Of a stretch of DNA of 64,000 nucleotides, positions 25,122-33,376 are shown in pieces; within the stretch, counting starts at the first letter, position 1, and every line of letters starts with the position of its first letter. A program made the translations under genes and the position numbers. This DNA is from Caulobacter sp. (GTDB lineage Bacteria > Pseudomonadota > Alphaproteobacteria > Caulobacterales > Caulobacteraceae). The stretch covers positions 62,001 to 126,000 of the forward strand of contig JAUXMY010000037.1 in NCBI GenBank assembly GCA_030683005.1. Direction: 5' to 3'. The notes beneath the pieces were generated by a model, which saw only the letters and a list, made by a program, of their open reading frames with translations, was not told the DNA's origin and searched no databases.

Positions 25122-25176
25122 GGTCCGCTCTGACGGACCGGCGGAGCAGATGATCGGCGACCCTGTTGCGGGTCGC
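25122..25176 (+). terminator. Candidate terminator hairpins after degP
   Basis: Two small perfect hairpins follow the degP stop: GGTCCG-CTCTGA-CGGACC (25122-25139) and GCGACCC-TGTTGC-GGGTCGC (25157-25176). Neither is followed by a T-tract, so intrinsic termination is uncertain; they separate degP from the next two-component operon. Confidence 0.4.
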
Positions 25177-25247
25177 GGATCAAGCTAGAGTAGCAGCGGC
25201 CGGCGCCGAATCGTCGCTGGCCGCTGATGACTGTCGGAGGGGCCCAG

Positions 25248-25919
25248 ATGCGTATCCTGATCATCGAAGACGACGTCGAGGCGGCTGAGGCCATGGTCCG
25301 CGGCCTGAGCGACAACGGTTATGACTGCACCCATGCCGCCGACGGCGAGCTGGGACTGGCCGCCGCCCAGAAGCGCGATTTCGATGTGCTGATCGTCGAC
25401 CGGATGATGCCCAAGATGAATGGCGTGCAGGTGGTCGAGACCCTGCGCCGCGAGGGCGACGCCACGCCGGTGCTCTTCCTGTCGGCGATGGGCGAGGTCG
25501 GTGACCGTGTCGACGGACTGAAGGCTGGCGCCGACGACTATCTGGTCAAGCCCTACGCCTTCGCCGAGCTGATCGCCCGGGTCGAGGCCCTGTCCCGCCG
25601 CCGCGAGACCGGCGCCGTCGCGACGACCCTGAAGGTCGGCGACCTGGAGATGAACCTCATCGCCCGGACAGTGCACCGGGGCGAGACCGAGATCGACCTG
25701 CAGCCGCGCGAATTCCAGCTGCTGGAATTCATGATGCGCCACGCCGGCCAGTCGGTGACCCGCACCATGCTGCTCGAGAAGGTCTGGGAGTATCACTTCG
25801 ACCCACAGACAAACGTCATCGACGTCCACATCTCGCGGCTTCGCTCGAAAATCGACAAAGGCTTCGAGCGCCAGATGCTGCAGACCGTGCGCGGCGCCGG
25901 CTACCGGCTCGACCCCTAG
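25248..25919 (+). CDS. OmpR-family response regulator
   Basis: A 223-residue regulator: receiver with D51 in VLIVDRMMPKMNG, T/S and Lys switch residues (LFLSAMGE, VKPYAF), and a winged-helix domain (LQPREFQLLEFMMRHAGQSVT; IDVHISRLRSKID; VRGAGYRLDP). ATG 25248 has CGGAGGGG upstream; the in-frame codon at 25227 lacks this. It pairs with the kinase at 26047, although 127 bases of palindromic repeats lie between them. The equivalent pair follows degP in rhizobia. Confidence 0.93.
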   Translation: MRILIIEDDVEAAEAMVRGLSDNGYDCTHAADGELGLAAAQKRDFDVLIVDRMMPKMNGVQVVETLRREGDATPVLFLSAMGEVGDRVDGLKAGADDYLVKPYAFAELIARVEALSRRRETGAVATTLKVGDLEMNLIARTVHRGETEIDLQPREFQLLEFMMRHAGQSVTRTMLLEKVWEYHFDPQTNVIDVHISRLRSKIDKGFERQMLQTVRGAGYRLDP

Positions 25920-26031
25920 AGCGGGTTGAGGAAAAGTGGATACCGGTTTTCCGCCCGCAACCCGCTCTAACTCTTTGAATCGACGAGCACGATTCAGAGA
26001 TCAGGCAATTTCGCCTGATCTCATCGTGCTC
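25918..26031. repeat. Two palindromic units, family E, between regulator and kinase
   Basis: The first unit (25918-25968) pairs AGAGCGGGTT with AACCCGCTCT around an inner GGAAAA/TTTTCC. The second (25985-26031) pairs GAGCACGAT with ATCGTGCTC around a perfect AGATCAGGC-AATTTC-GCCTGATCT hairpin. The first unit resembles an extragenic palindrome that I recall from many alphaproteobacterial genomes. It begins at the stop codon of the regulator gene. Confidence 0.85.
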
Positions 26032-26046
26032 TAGGATCAGCCGCCC

Positions 26047-27450
26047 ATGCGCCTGCCGCGCATCTTCCGCACCACCACCTTCCGGATGACGCTGCTGTTC
26101 CTGGCGGTGTTCGCCATGTCGGCGGCGGCCTTCCTGTTCTACGCTTGGTTCGCCACGGCCGGGGAGGTGACCCGCCGGGCCGACGCCGAGATCACCCGCG
26201 AGATGAACTCGCTGGAAGCGGTATACCGGCGCGGCGGGGCGGAGGCGTTGAACCAGGCGCTGATCGAGCGGGCCAGCGGCGAACGGCCGTTCCTCTACCT
26301 GCTGCTCGACAAGGACGGCAAGCGGATGACCGGCTCGATCGCCGAGTCGCCCGTCGACGAGCCGGGACCCGGCGAGACCTGGGCCAGCTTCTCGGTCACC
26401 GACATCGACATGGACGGCGGCGAGATCAAACGGCCGGCGCGCGGGTTGCAGGAGAGACTCGAGGGCGGCGAGACCCTGTTCGTCGGCGCAGACGTCGGCG
26501 AATCCCGGAGCTTCGTCAGCGGCATCGTCAACGCCCTGTGGGGCGCGGGCGCCCTGGTCATCGTGCTGGGGCTGGCCGGCGGGGCGATCGTCAGCCGCAA
26601 TGTCAGCCAGCAGATGGCGGGTCTCACAGACACCGTGGCGGCCGTTCGCGGCGGGGACCTCAAGGCCCGGGCCCGGATCCGGGGGGTCCAGGATGAGTAT
26701 GACGAGCTGGCCGAGGGCCTGAACGAGATGCTCGACCGGCTGGAGCGCTCGATGGGCGGCCTGCGCCATGCCGGCGACGCCATCGCCCACGACCTGCGCT
26801 CCCCCCTGACCCGGCTGCGGGCCCGTATGGAGTCGGCCCTGATCGAGGTCGAGGCGGGCAAGGGCGACCCCAAGCAGGCGCTGGTCCAGGCGCTCGACGA
26901 CGCCGACGGCGTTCTCAGCACCTTCAACGCCGTGCTGGCCATCGCCCGGCTGCAGGCGGCCGGCCAGGCGCCCGACCAGACCTGTTTCGATCCCGGCCAA
27001 CTGGCCGCCGACATCGCCGAGCTCTACGAGCCGCTGTGCGAGGACAAGGGTCTCGACTTCAAGGCCGAACTGACGCCGCAGCTTACGGTCAAGGCGGCGC
27101 GGCCGATCCTGACCCAGGCCCTGACCAACATCATCGACAACGCCATCAAGTACACGCCGCCGGGCGGCGCGGTGATGCTGCGCGTCCGCCGCCGCTCGTC
27201 GGGCGAGATCGAGTTTTCGGTCACCGACACCGGGCCGGGCGTCCCGGAGGAACATCGCGCCCGCGTCGTCCAGCGCTTCGTGCGGCTGGAGAACAGCCGC
27301 AGCGAACCGGGCAGCGGCCTTGGCCTGTCCCTGGTCGCGGCCGTGGCCGAGGCTCACGGCGGCCGGCTGGAGCTGGACGAAGGGCCGGGCGAGTACAACG
27401 GCTCGGGGCCGGGATTGCGCGTGGCGCTGGTGCTGCCTAGAGTTGAATAG
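26047..27450 (+). CDS. Sensor histidine kinase
   Basis: A 467-residue kinase: transmembrane helix at about residues 14-36, a periplasmic domain of ~125 residues, a second helix near 163-185, HAMP (VSQQMAGLTDTVAAVRGGDL), dimerisation helix with H248 in AIAHDLRSP, and an ATPase domain (NIIDNAIKYTPPGG, DTGPGVP, GSGLGLSLV). Cognate of the regulator encoded upstream. No signal is deducible from the sensing domain. It is followed by a BrnT/BrnA module rather than directly by glnE. Confidence 0.93.
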   Translation: MRLPRIFRTTTFRMTLLFLAVFAMSAAAFLFYAWFATAGEVTRRADAEITREMNSLEAVYRRGGAEALNQALIERASGERPFLYLLLDKDGKRMTGSIAESPVDEPGPGETWASFSVTDIDMDGGEIKRPARGLQERLEGGETLFVGADVGESRSFVSGIVNALWGAGALVIVLGLAGGAIVSRNVSQQMAGLTDTVAAVRGGDLKARARIRGVQDEYDELAEGLNEMLDRLERSMGGLRHAGDAIAHDLRSPLTRLRARMESALIEVEAGKGDPKQALVQALDDADGVLSTFNAVLAIARLQAAGQAPDQTCFDPGQLAADIAELYEPLCEDKGLDFKAELTPQLTVKAARPILTQALTNIIDNAIKYTPPGGAVMLRVRRRSSGEIEFSVTDTGPGVPEEHRARVVQRFVRLENSRSEPGSGLGLSLVAAVAEAHGGRLELDEGPGEYNGSGPGLRVALVLPRVE

Positions 27451-27480
27451 ACTCGACTCTCGCAACATAATGTATATACA
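27443..27480 (+). promoter_or_regulatory. brnTA promoter with palindromic operator
   Basis: TTGAAT (27443-27448) and CATAAT (27466-27471) are separated by 17 bases, a good sigma-70-type promoter in otherwise GC-rich DNA. A perfect palindrome TGTATATACA (27471-27480) covers the expected transcription start and ends two bases before the brnT ATG at 27483. BrnA antitoxins repress their own promoter, so this is a likely BrnA operator. The leader would be only a few bases, without a ribosome-binding site. Confidence 0.65.
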
Positions 27481-27482
27481 AA

Positions 27483-27746
27483 ATGGCGTTCGTCTTCGAT
27501 CCTGACAAGGATGATGCCAATCTTGCGACTCACGGGCTCTCACTCGCCCGCGCTTCGGACTTTCAGATCGAGGCCTTTGTGATCGATGACCGCAAGGACT
27601 ACGGCGAGACTCGCTTCCGCGCGTTTGGATTGCTGGACGACCAGCCGTCGTGTCTGGTGTTCACGATGCGGGCGGACGATGTGCGGGTGATCAGCCTGCG
27701 ACGCGCTCATGCCAAGGAGTACAGGCGCCATGTCGCGCAAACCTGA
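27483..27746 (+). CDS. brnT: BrnT family toxin
   Basis: An 87-residue BrnT toxin, a RelE-like ribonuclease of type II toxin-antitoxin modules. The family pattern is clear: FVFDPDKDDANLATHGLSLARA, then RKDYGETRFRAFGLLD, and the basic C-terminus RVISLRRAHAKEYRRH. It overlaps brnA by 17 bases, as is usual for the pair. Its start follows an AT-rich promoter with almost no leader, suggesting leaderless translation. Inserted between a two-component kinase gene and glnE. Confidence 0.92.
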   Translation: MAFVFDPDKDDANLATHGLSLARASDFQIEAFVIDDRKDYGETRFRAFGLLDDQPSCLVFTMRADDVRVISLRRAHAKEYRRHVAQT

Positions 27747-28008
27747 GCCGACTGTCGTGTTCGACACGGACAACCCGGAATGGACGGACGAGGATTTCGC
27801 GCGCGCGAAGGCGCCGGCAGATCTTCCGCCAGCGGCGCTCAGGCAGTTCCCGAACACGCGGCGGGGACCGCAGAAAGCCCCTACAAAGCGGCCGATCTCC
27901 CTGCGCCTTAGCGCCGAGGTGCTCGATCATTTCAGGGCGTCAGGTCCGGGATGGCAGACGCGGATAGACCAGGCGTTGAAGGCGGCCATCGCTCGCAAGC
28001 TCACGTGA
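27730..28008 (+). CDS. brnA: BrnA family antitoxin
   Basis: A 92-residue BrnA antitoxin: N-terminal toxin-binding segment with DTDNPEWTDEDFARAK and C-terminal ribbon-helix-helix-like DNA-binding part (KRPISLRLSAEVLDHFRASGPGWQTRIDQALKAAI, conserved in the family). ATG 27730 is used; an in-frame codon at 27709 would extend it into brnT. Its TGA overlaps the glnE GTG start (GTGA), so glnE translation may be coupled to this module. Confidence 0.92.
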   Translation: MSRKPEPTVVFDTDNPEWTDEDFARAKAPADLPPAALRQFPNTRRGPQKAPTKRPISLRLSAEVLDHFRASGPGWQTRIDQALKAAIARKLT

Positions 28009-30896
28009 CCACCCTCGCCAAACGCCTGACGCCCTGCGGCCCCGTCATCGACGCCAAGGCCGCCGAGCGCACGCGGGATATCCTGACCGAGAAGACGGGC
28101 GGCACCCCCGTGCTCGAGGCCGCGTGGCCGGCGCTGGCGCCGGTATTCGGGGCCTCACCCTATCTGGCCGGCCTCGCGCGACGGCGGCCCAGGGCGCTGC
28201 TGCAATCGCTGGAGAGCGATCCCGCTGTCCGCCTGGCCGGCATCCTCGCCGACGCCGAGGCGGTCGGGGCCGAGCCGGACAGCGACGAGGGCCGCAAGCG
28301 CCTGCGGGAGCTGAAGGCCGATCTGCACCTGCTGACCGCGCTGGCCGACCTGGGCGGCGTCTGGGACCTGGACCAGGTCACCGGCGCCCTGGCCCGTTTC
28401 GCCGACGCCGCCCTGCACGCGGCGGTCGCGCTGGTGGCGCGCGACGAGATCGGACGCGGGCGGCTGGTCGCCGTTCCCGACGGCCCGGCCGGTCCGATCC
28501 CGGGGCTGATGATCATCGCCATGGGCAAGCACGGCGCCTTCGAGCTCAACTACTCCAGCGACATCGACATCACCTTCTTCTACGAGCCCGAGCGTCTGCC
28601 GCTGGCCGAGGGGGTGGAGCCAGGCGACGAAGCGGTGCGCATCGCCCAGGGTGTGGCCCGCGCCATGCAGGACCGGACGGCGGACGGCTATGTCTTCCGC
28701 GTCGACCTGCGGCTGCGGCCCGATCCGTCATCGACGCCGCCGGCGATCCCGGCGATGGCGGCCTTCACCTATTACGAGTCCGTCGGCCAGAACTGGGAAC
28801 GGGCGGCCTTCATCAAGGCCCGGGCCGCGGCGGGCGACATCCCGGCGGGCGAGGCCTTCCTGGAAGAGCTGCAGCCCTTCATCTGGCGGCGAAACCTCGA
28901 CTGGGGCGCCATCTCCGACATCCATTCGATCAAGCGACAGATCCACGCCTTCAAGGTCGATGAACGGATGACCGCCAAGGGCGCCGACCTCAAGCTCGGC
29001 CGGGGCGGCATCCGCGAGATCGAGTTCTTCGTCCAGACCCAGCAGCTGATCCTCGGAGGCCGGCATCCCGAGCTGCGCTCCAACCGCACGCTGGAGGCGC
29101 TGCAGGCTCTGTCCGCCGCCGGCCATGTGGCGCCGGACGCGGCCGAGGAGCTGGCGCGGACCTATGTCGATCTGCGCGCGCTTGAGCATCGGGCTCAGAT
29201 GCTGGGCGACGACCAGACCCACAAACTCCCGGAGTCCGACGCCGAGCGGAAGCGGGTGGCGGCCCTGTGGGGCCACGACAACCTGCGTGCCTTTGATGCA
29301 CTGGTCGGCAAGATGCTCAGAGCGGTGAACGCCCGCTACGGCGAGCTGTTCAAGGGCGAGGAGGAGCTGTCGTCCCGCTTCGGCAGCCTGGTCTTCACCG
29401 GCGTCGAGGACGACCCCGAGACCCTGAACACGCTCAAGCGGATGGGGTTCTCCAACCCGGCGCAGGTATCGCAAACCATCAGGGGCTGGCACCACGGCCG
29501 CATCGGCGCGACGCGAACCGAGCGCGGGCGCGAGCTGTTCACCCGCATGGCCCCCCGGCTGCTCGACGCCGCCCAGGCCACCGGCGCGCCCGACGCGGCC
29601 TTCAACCGGTTCGCGGACTTCTTCGGGGCCCTGTCGTCGGGCGTGCAGGTGCAGTCGCTGTTCCTGGCCCAGCCCCGGCTGTTCGAGCTGGTCGTCCAGG
29701 TCATGGCCTTCGCGCCGCAGCTGGCCCAGACCCTGGCCCGGCGCCCGGCGGCGCTGGACGCCCTGCTCGATCCGGCCTTCTTCGACCCGGTCGAGAGCCA
29801 GCAGGGCGAGATGGCCCTTCGTTACGCCTTCGATCAGGCCGACGGCTTCGAGGAGGCCATGGACGCGGCGCGACGGGTTCACCGCGAACAGGCCTTCCGC
29901 ATCGGCGTCCAGGTGATGAGCGGTACGGCCAGCGCCCAGGCCGCCGGTGCGGCCTTCGCCGACCTGGCCGACATCTGCATCCGGGAGCTGGCCGGCGCGG
30001 CGCTGGCCGAGACCGTGCGCCAGGGCGGCGCCTTCGACGGCGAGGTGGCGGTCGTGGCGCTGGGCAAGTGCGGCGGCCGCGAAATGACCGCCCGCTCCGA
30101 CCTCGACCTGATGACCCTGTACCTGGCGAAGGATCCGGCCGGGACGTCGACGATCAAGAGCTGGAGCGCCGACACCTTCTATGCCCGCTTCACCCAGCGG
30201 CTGATCGCGGCCCTGTCGGCGCCGACCGGGGAGGGCGGCCTTTACGAGGTCGACATGCAGCTGCGCCCGACCGGCAGCAAGGGACCTGTCGCCGTCTCGA
30301 TGCGGGCGTTCGACGCCTATTACGACCGGGAGGCCGAGACCTGGGAGATGCTGGCCCTGACCCGGGCGCGGGTCGTCTGGTCATCCTCGGAGCTGTTCGC
30401 CACGGAGGCCGAGGCGGCCGTCGAGCGCGCCCTGCGCCGTCCGCGCGACAGGGGCGCCACAGCGGCCGATGTCCGCGAGATGCGGGCGCTGATGGCCCGC
30501 GAACGCCCGCCGTCCGGCGACTGGGACCTGAAGCTGTCGCCAGGCGGCCTTGTCGACATCGAGTTCGCCGCCCAGTTCCTGCAGATCATCCATGCCGCCG
30601 GGGGCGGTCCGCTGGCCCACAACACGGGCGACGCCCTGGCCGCTATCGGCGCGGCCGGCCTGGCGCCGGCAGTCGTGCTGGAGCAACTCGCCTCCGCCTG
30701 GCGACTGCAGCAGGATCTGGCCCAGCTGCTGAAGCTGGCGCTCGACGACCGCGCCGATCCGGCCCAGGAGCCGAAGGCCCTGCAGGCGCTGCTGGCGCGA
30801 GCGGGCGGCGCCCGCGACCTGAAAGGCCTGCGGACGCGCCTGGCCGCGGCGCGGAAGGCGGCGCATGAGGCTTATGAGGCGGTGGTGAAGGCGTAG
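28005..30896 (+). CDS. glnE: Glutamine synthetase adenylyltransferase/deadenylase GlnE
   Basis: A 963-residue bifunctional enzyme that adenylylates glutamine synthetase in nitrogen excess and removes AMP in nitrogen limitation, under control of PII. Two nucleotidyltransferase domains are visible: GKHGAFELNYSSDIDITFF near residue 174 (deadenylylase half) and GKCGGREMTARSDLDLM near 687 (adenylylase half), each followed by an LRPDP- or LRPTG-type motif and helical linker domains. GTG 28005 overlaps the brnA stop by four bases. Position after a degP-regulator-kinase block is the usual alphaproteobacterial location. Confidence 0.95.
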   Translation: MTTLAKRLTPCGPVIDAKAAERTRDILTEKTGGTPVLEAAWPALAPVFGASPYLAGLARRRPRALLQSLESDPAVRLAGILADAEAVGAEPDSDEGRKRLRELKADLHLLTALADLGGVWDLDQVTGALARFADAALHAAVALVARDEIGRGRLVAVPDGPAGPIPGLMIIAMGKHGAFELNYSSDIDITFFYEPERLPLAEGVEPGDEAVRIAQGVARAMQDRTADGYVFRVDLRLRPDPSSTPPAIPAMAAFTYYESVGQNWERAAFIKARAAAGDIPAGEAFLEELQPFIWRRNLDWGAISDIHSIKRQIHAFKVDERMTAKGADLKLGRGGIREIEFFVQTQQLILGGRHPELRSNRTLEALQALSAAGHVAPDAAEELARTYVDLRALEHRAQMLGDDQTHKLPESDAERKRVAALWGHDNLRAFDALVGKMLRAVNARYGELFKGEEELSSRFGSLVFTGVEDDPETLNTLKRMGFSNPAQVSQTIRGWHHGRIGATRTERGRELFTRMAPRLLDAAQATGAPDAAFNRFADFFGALSSGVQVQSLFLAQPRLFELVVQVMAFAPQLAQTLARRPAALDALLDPAFFDPVESQQGEMALRYAFDQADGFEEAMDAARRVHREQAFRIGVQVMSGTASAQAAGAAFADLADICIRELAGAALAETVRQGGAFDGEVAVVALGKCGGREMTARSDLDLMTLYLAKDPAGTSTIKSWSADTFYARFTQRLIAALSAPTGEGGLYEVDMQLRPTGSKGPVAVSMRAFDAYYDREAETWEMLALTRARVVWSSSELFATEAEAAVERALRRPRDRGATAADVREMRALMARERPPSGDWDLKLSPGGLVDIEFAAQFLQIIHAAGGGPLAHNTGDALAAIGAAGLAPAVVLEQLASAWRLQQDLAQLLKLALDDRADPAQEPKALQALLARAGGARDLKGLRTRLAAARKAAHEAYEAVVKA

Positions 30897-30929
30897 GGGT
30901 GGCGGGCGTCTCGGTCATTGCCCGGAGTT

Positions 30930-31054
30930 CGTCATGGCCCGACTTGTTCGGGCCAGCCATGCCTGATGAGTCGGCAGATCGGGTGGCGAGTGCCCCGCCT
31001 CCACTGACTTGAGCGCCGTGTTCATGGGTGACCCGAACAAGTCGGGCCATGACG
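30930..31054. repeat. Palindromic repeat pair, family B (B1/B2)
   Basis: The left unit (30930-30961) contains the perfect hairpin TGGCCCGA-CTTGT-TCGGGCCA; the right unit (31023-31054) is its near reverse complement, ending GTCGGGCCATGACG. Lies between glnE and the convergent peptidase gene. Confidence 0.85.
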
Positions 31055-31081
31055 CATTGGGAAAACTTCTCGCCGTTGCTG

Positions 31082-32074
31082 CTACAGCCGCGCGGCGGCG
31101 TCCGTCGCCCGGATGAGGCCGTCGATGATTCCCGGCTCGGTCGAGGCGTGACCGGCGTCCCAGACGATGTCGAACTGAGCCTCGGGCCAGGCCTTGTGCA
31201 GCGCCCAGGCGGTCTCCGGCGGCGTGACCACGTCGAAGCGGCCCTGCACGATCCAGCCCGGTATCTTGCGGATCTTGTTCACGTTCTTCAGCAGCCAGCC
31301 GTCCTCGTCGAAGAAGCCGCGGTTGGCGAAGAAGTGGCACTCGATGCGGGCGAAGGCGATGGCGAAATCGACCTCGTTGAACTTCGGCGGTCGCGCCTCG
31401 GGACCGCGGATCGAGATGGTGTCGCCCTCCCACTGGCTCCAGGCGGCGGCGGCCTCGGCCTGGACCTTGCGGTCGGTGTGGGTCAGGCGGCGATGGTAGG
31501 CGGCGATCATGTCGCTGCGCTCGCCGGCCGGGATCGGCGCCTTGAACCGCTCCCAGGCGTCAGGGAACAGATAGCTGGCGCCGTCCTGGTAGAACCATTT
31601 CAGCTCGCGCTGGGTGAGCAGGAAGATGCCGCGCAGCACCAGGCCGGACACCCGCTCGGGATGGGTGATGGCGTAGGCCAGGGCCAGGGTCGATCCCCAG
31701 CTGCCGCCGAAAACGGTCCAGGTCTCCACGCCCAGGTGTTTGCGCAGGCGCTCGATGTCCTCGATCAGCGACCAGGTGGTGTTGTCCTCGAGGCTGGCGT
31801 TGGGCCGGCTCTTGCCGCAGCCGCGCTGGTCGAACAGCACGGTCCGCCATTTGTCGTGGTCGAAGAACCGCCGCATGGTCGGATTGACCGCCCCGCCGGG
31901 GCCGCCGTGCAGCACCAGGGCGACCTTGCCCTTCGGGGCGCCGCACTCCTCGTAATAGATCTCGTGCGGCCCGCCGGTGGCCAGCCAGCCGAAGTTGTAG
32001 GGGTCGATTTCCGGATACAGGCCCCGGCGTGCTGAGGTCTGTCCGACGGCGGGCGCATAGGCTGAACGGTCCAT
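31082..32074 (-). CDS. pip: Proline iminopeptidase
   Basis: A 330-residue alpha/beta hydrolase of the S33 family that removes N-terminal proline from peptides. Oxyanion motif VLHGGPGGAVNP, nucleophile Ser in GGSWGSTLALAY, acid in QGRFDVVTPPETAW and His in WDAGHAST are all present, together with the DQRGCGKSRP signature of prolyl aminopeptidases. No signal peptide, so cytoplasmic. Family-typical length; faces glnE convergently. Confidence 0.93.
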   Translation of the reverse strand: MDRSAYAPAVGQTSARRGLYPEIDPYNFGWLATGGPHEIYYEECGAPKGKVALVLHGGPGGAVNPTMRRFFDHDKWRTVLFDQRGCGKSRPNASLEDNTTWSLIEDIERLRKHLGVETWTVFGGSWGSTLALAYAITHPERVSGLVLRGIFLLTQRELKWFYQDGASYLFPDAWERFKAPIPAGERSDMIAAYHRRLTHTDRKVQAEAAAAWSQWEGDTISIRGPEARPPKFNEVDFAIAFARIECHFFANRGFFDEDGWLLKNVNKIRKIPGWIVQGRFDVVTPPETAWALHKAWPEAQFDIVWDAGHASTEPGIIDGLIRATDAAARL

Positions 32075-32148
32075 GGCTTCGTTCTACCGCCGCGGCGGGG
32101 CGGGGGCCAATGACAAAGCGTTCGGAATGGCGGGGCCAAGGCTCATTG

Positions 32149-32251
32149 CGTGCTTCGACACGCGCCTTCGGCGCTGCTCAGCATTACGTAGGTGGATAGC
32201 CTTCTGACCACGTCATCCTGAGCAGCCGCGCAGCGGCGTGTCGAAGGACGC
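32149..32251. repeat. Palindromic repeat pair, family A (A8/A9)
   Basis: The left arm (GCGTGCTTCGACACGCG...CAGCATTACGT) and right arm (CGTCATCCTGAGCAG...GTGTCGAAGGACGC) are inverted. This subtype has TCGACACG where the GTA-cluster copies have TCGCGACG. Lies between two hydrolase genes. Confidence 0.82.
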
Positions 32252-32257
32252 AAGGCC

Positions 32258-33271
32258 TTACAGCGGAAACCGCCGGTCCAGCCAGTCGAGCATCAGCCGG
32301 TTCACCTGCTCGGGCTCCTCCTGCTGGGTCCAGTGGCCGGAGCCAAGGACCAGCTGCTTCTCCAGGTCCGGGATCAGCGCCTCCATGCCGTCGGCGGCCG
32401 AGGGCGGCAGGACGGCGTCCTTCTCGGCCATGATCATCAGGCTGGGTTGATGGACGCGGTGCTCCAGGTCCTTCGACGCATGCCAGTTGCGGGTGAAGTT
32501 GCGGTACCAGTTGATGCCGCCGGTGAAGCCGGTGCGCTCGAAGGTCTCGACGAAGGCCTCGAACTCCTCGTCGGTGAGCAGCGGCGGGCGCGGGTCGCCG
32601 GCGGGGTCATAGACCTGCAGCATATCGACCAGCGCAAACAGGCTGGGATCGCCCGGCTTGCGCTCCGTGGCGAAGCCGGCGCCGGCCTCCGGCGGCGCGC
32701 CCGGTATGTCCAGCGGCCGTTTCATGAACAGGTTCATGGTCTTGCGCACGTCGCGGTCAAGCACGGCGTCGGCCTCGCCCGGCGTCTGGAAGTGGACGAT
32801 GTACATCCGCTCGCCCAGTCGGCTGCGCATGATCTCGATCGGGTCCAGCGGCGCGCGCTCGTTGAACGGCGTGTTCATGCCGATCACGCCAGCGACGCGG
32901 TCGGGATGGCGGATGGCCATGTACCAGACGACGAAGCCGCCCCAGTCGTGACCGACGAAAATCGCCTTCTTGATGCCCTTGAGATCGAGCAGCGCGACCA
33001 GGTCGGCGCAGAGGTTTTCCAGCGCATAGCTCTCCACCTCGGCCGGGGCGTCGGTCAGGCCGTAGCCGCGCTGGTCGGGCGCGATCACCCAGCGGCCCGC
33101 CTCCGACATCGCCTTGATCTGGTGGCGCCAGGAGAAGGCCAGTTCCGGAAAGCCGTGGCAGAAGACCAGCGGCACGCCCTGTCCTTCCGGCCCGGCCTCG
33201 TAATAGGCCATGCGGATGCCGTTGATGTCGGCATACCGGACGGGCGGCATCATGGTCTGGATGGCGGACAT
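32258..33271 (-). CDS. Epoxide hydrolase-like alpha/beta hydrolase
   Basis: A 337-residue alpha/beta hydrolase. HGFPELAFSWRHQI is the oxyanion motif typical of epoxide hydrolases, the nucleophile is the Asp in FVGHDWGGFVVWYMA, and the catalytic His lies in GSGHWTQQEEPEQVN. An Asp nucleophile points to epoxide or haloalkane hydrolysis; the cap sequence and HGFPE favour epoxide hydrolase. ATG 33271 has GGGGAA upstream, while the ORF extension to 33370 looks non-coding. Substrate unknown. Confidence 0.9.
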   Translation of the reverse strand: MSAIQTMMPPVRYADINGIRMAYYEAGPEGQGVPLVFCHGFPELAFSWRHQIKAMSEAGRWVIAPDQRGYGLTDAPAEVESYALENLCADLVALLDLKGIKKAIFVGHDWGGFVVWYMAIRHPDRVAGVIGMNTPFNERAPLDPIEIMRSRLGERMYIVHFQTPGEADAVLDRDVRKTMNLFMKRPLDIPGAPPEAGAGFATERKPGDPSLFALVDMLQVYDPAGDPRPPLLTDEEFEAFVETFERTGFTGGINWYRNFTRNWHASKDLEHRVHQPSLMIMAEKDAVLPPSAADGMEALIPDLEKQLVLGSGHWTQQEEPEQVNRLMLDWLDRRFPL

Positions 33272-33376
33272 CGACGTTCCCCTGCGTGTTTCGTCGCACG
33301 GTGAACGGTGGTCGCCGGGGAAGGCAAGAGGGAGGCGCTTTCCCCATAGCGCGGAGCGCTCTAAACACACCCCACC

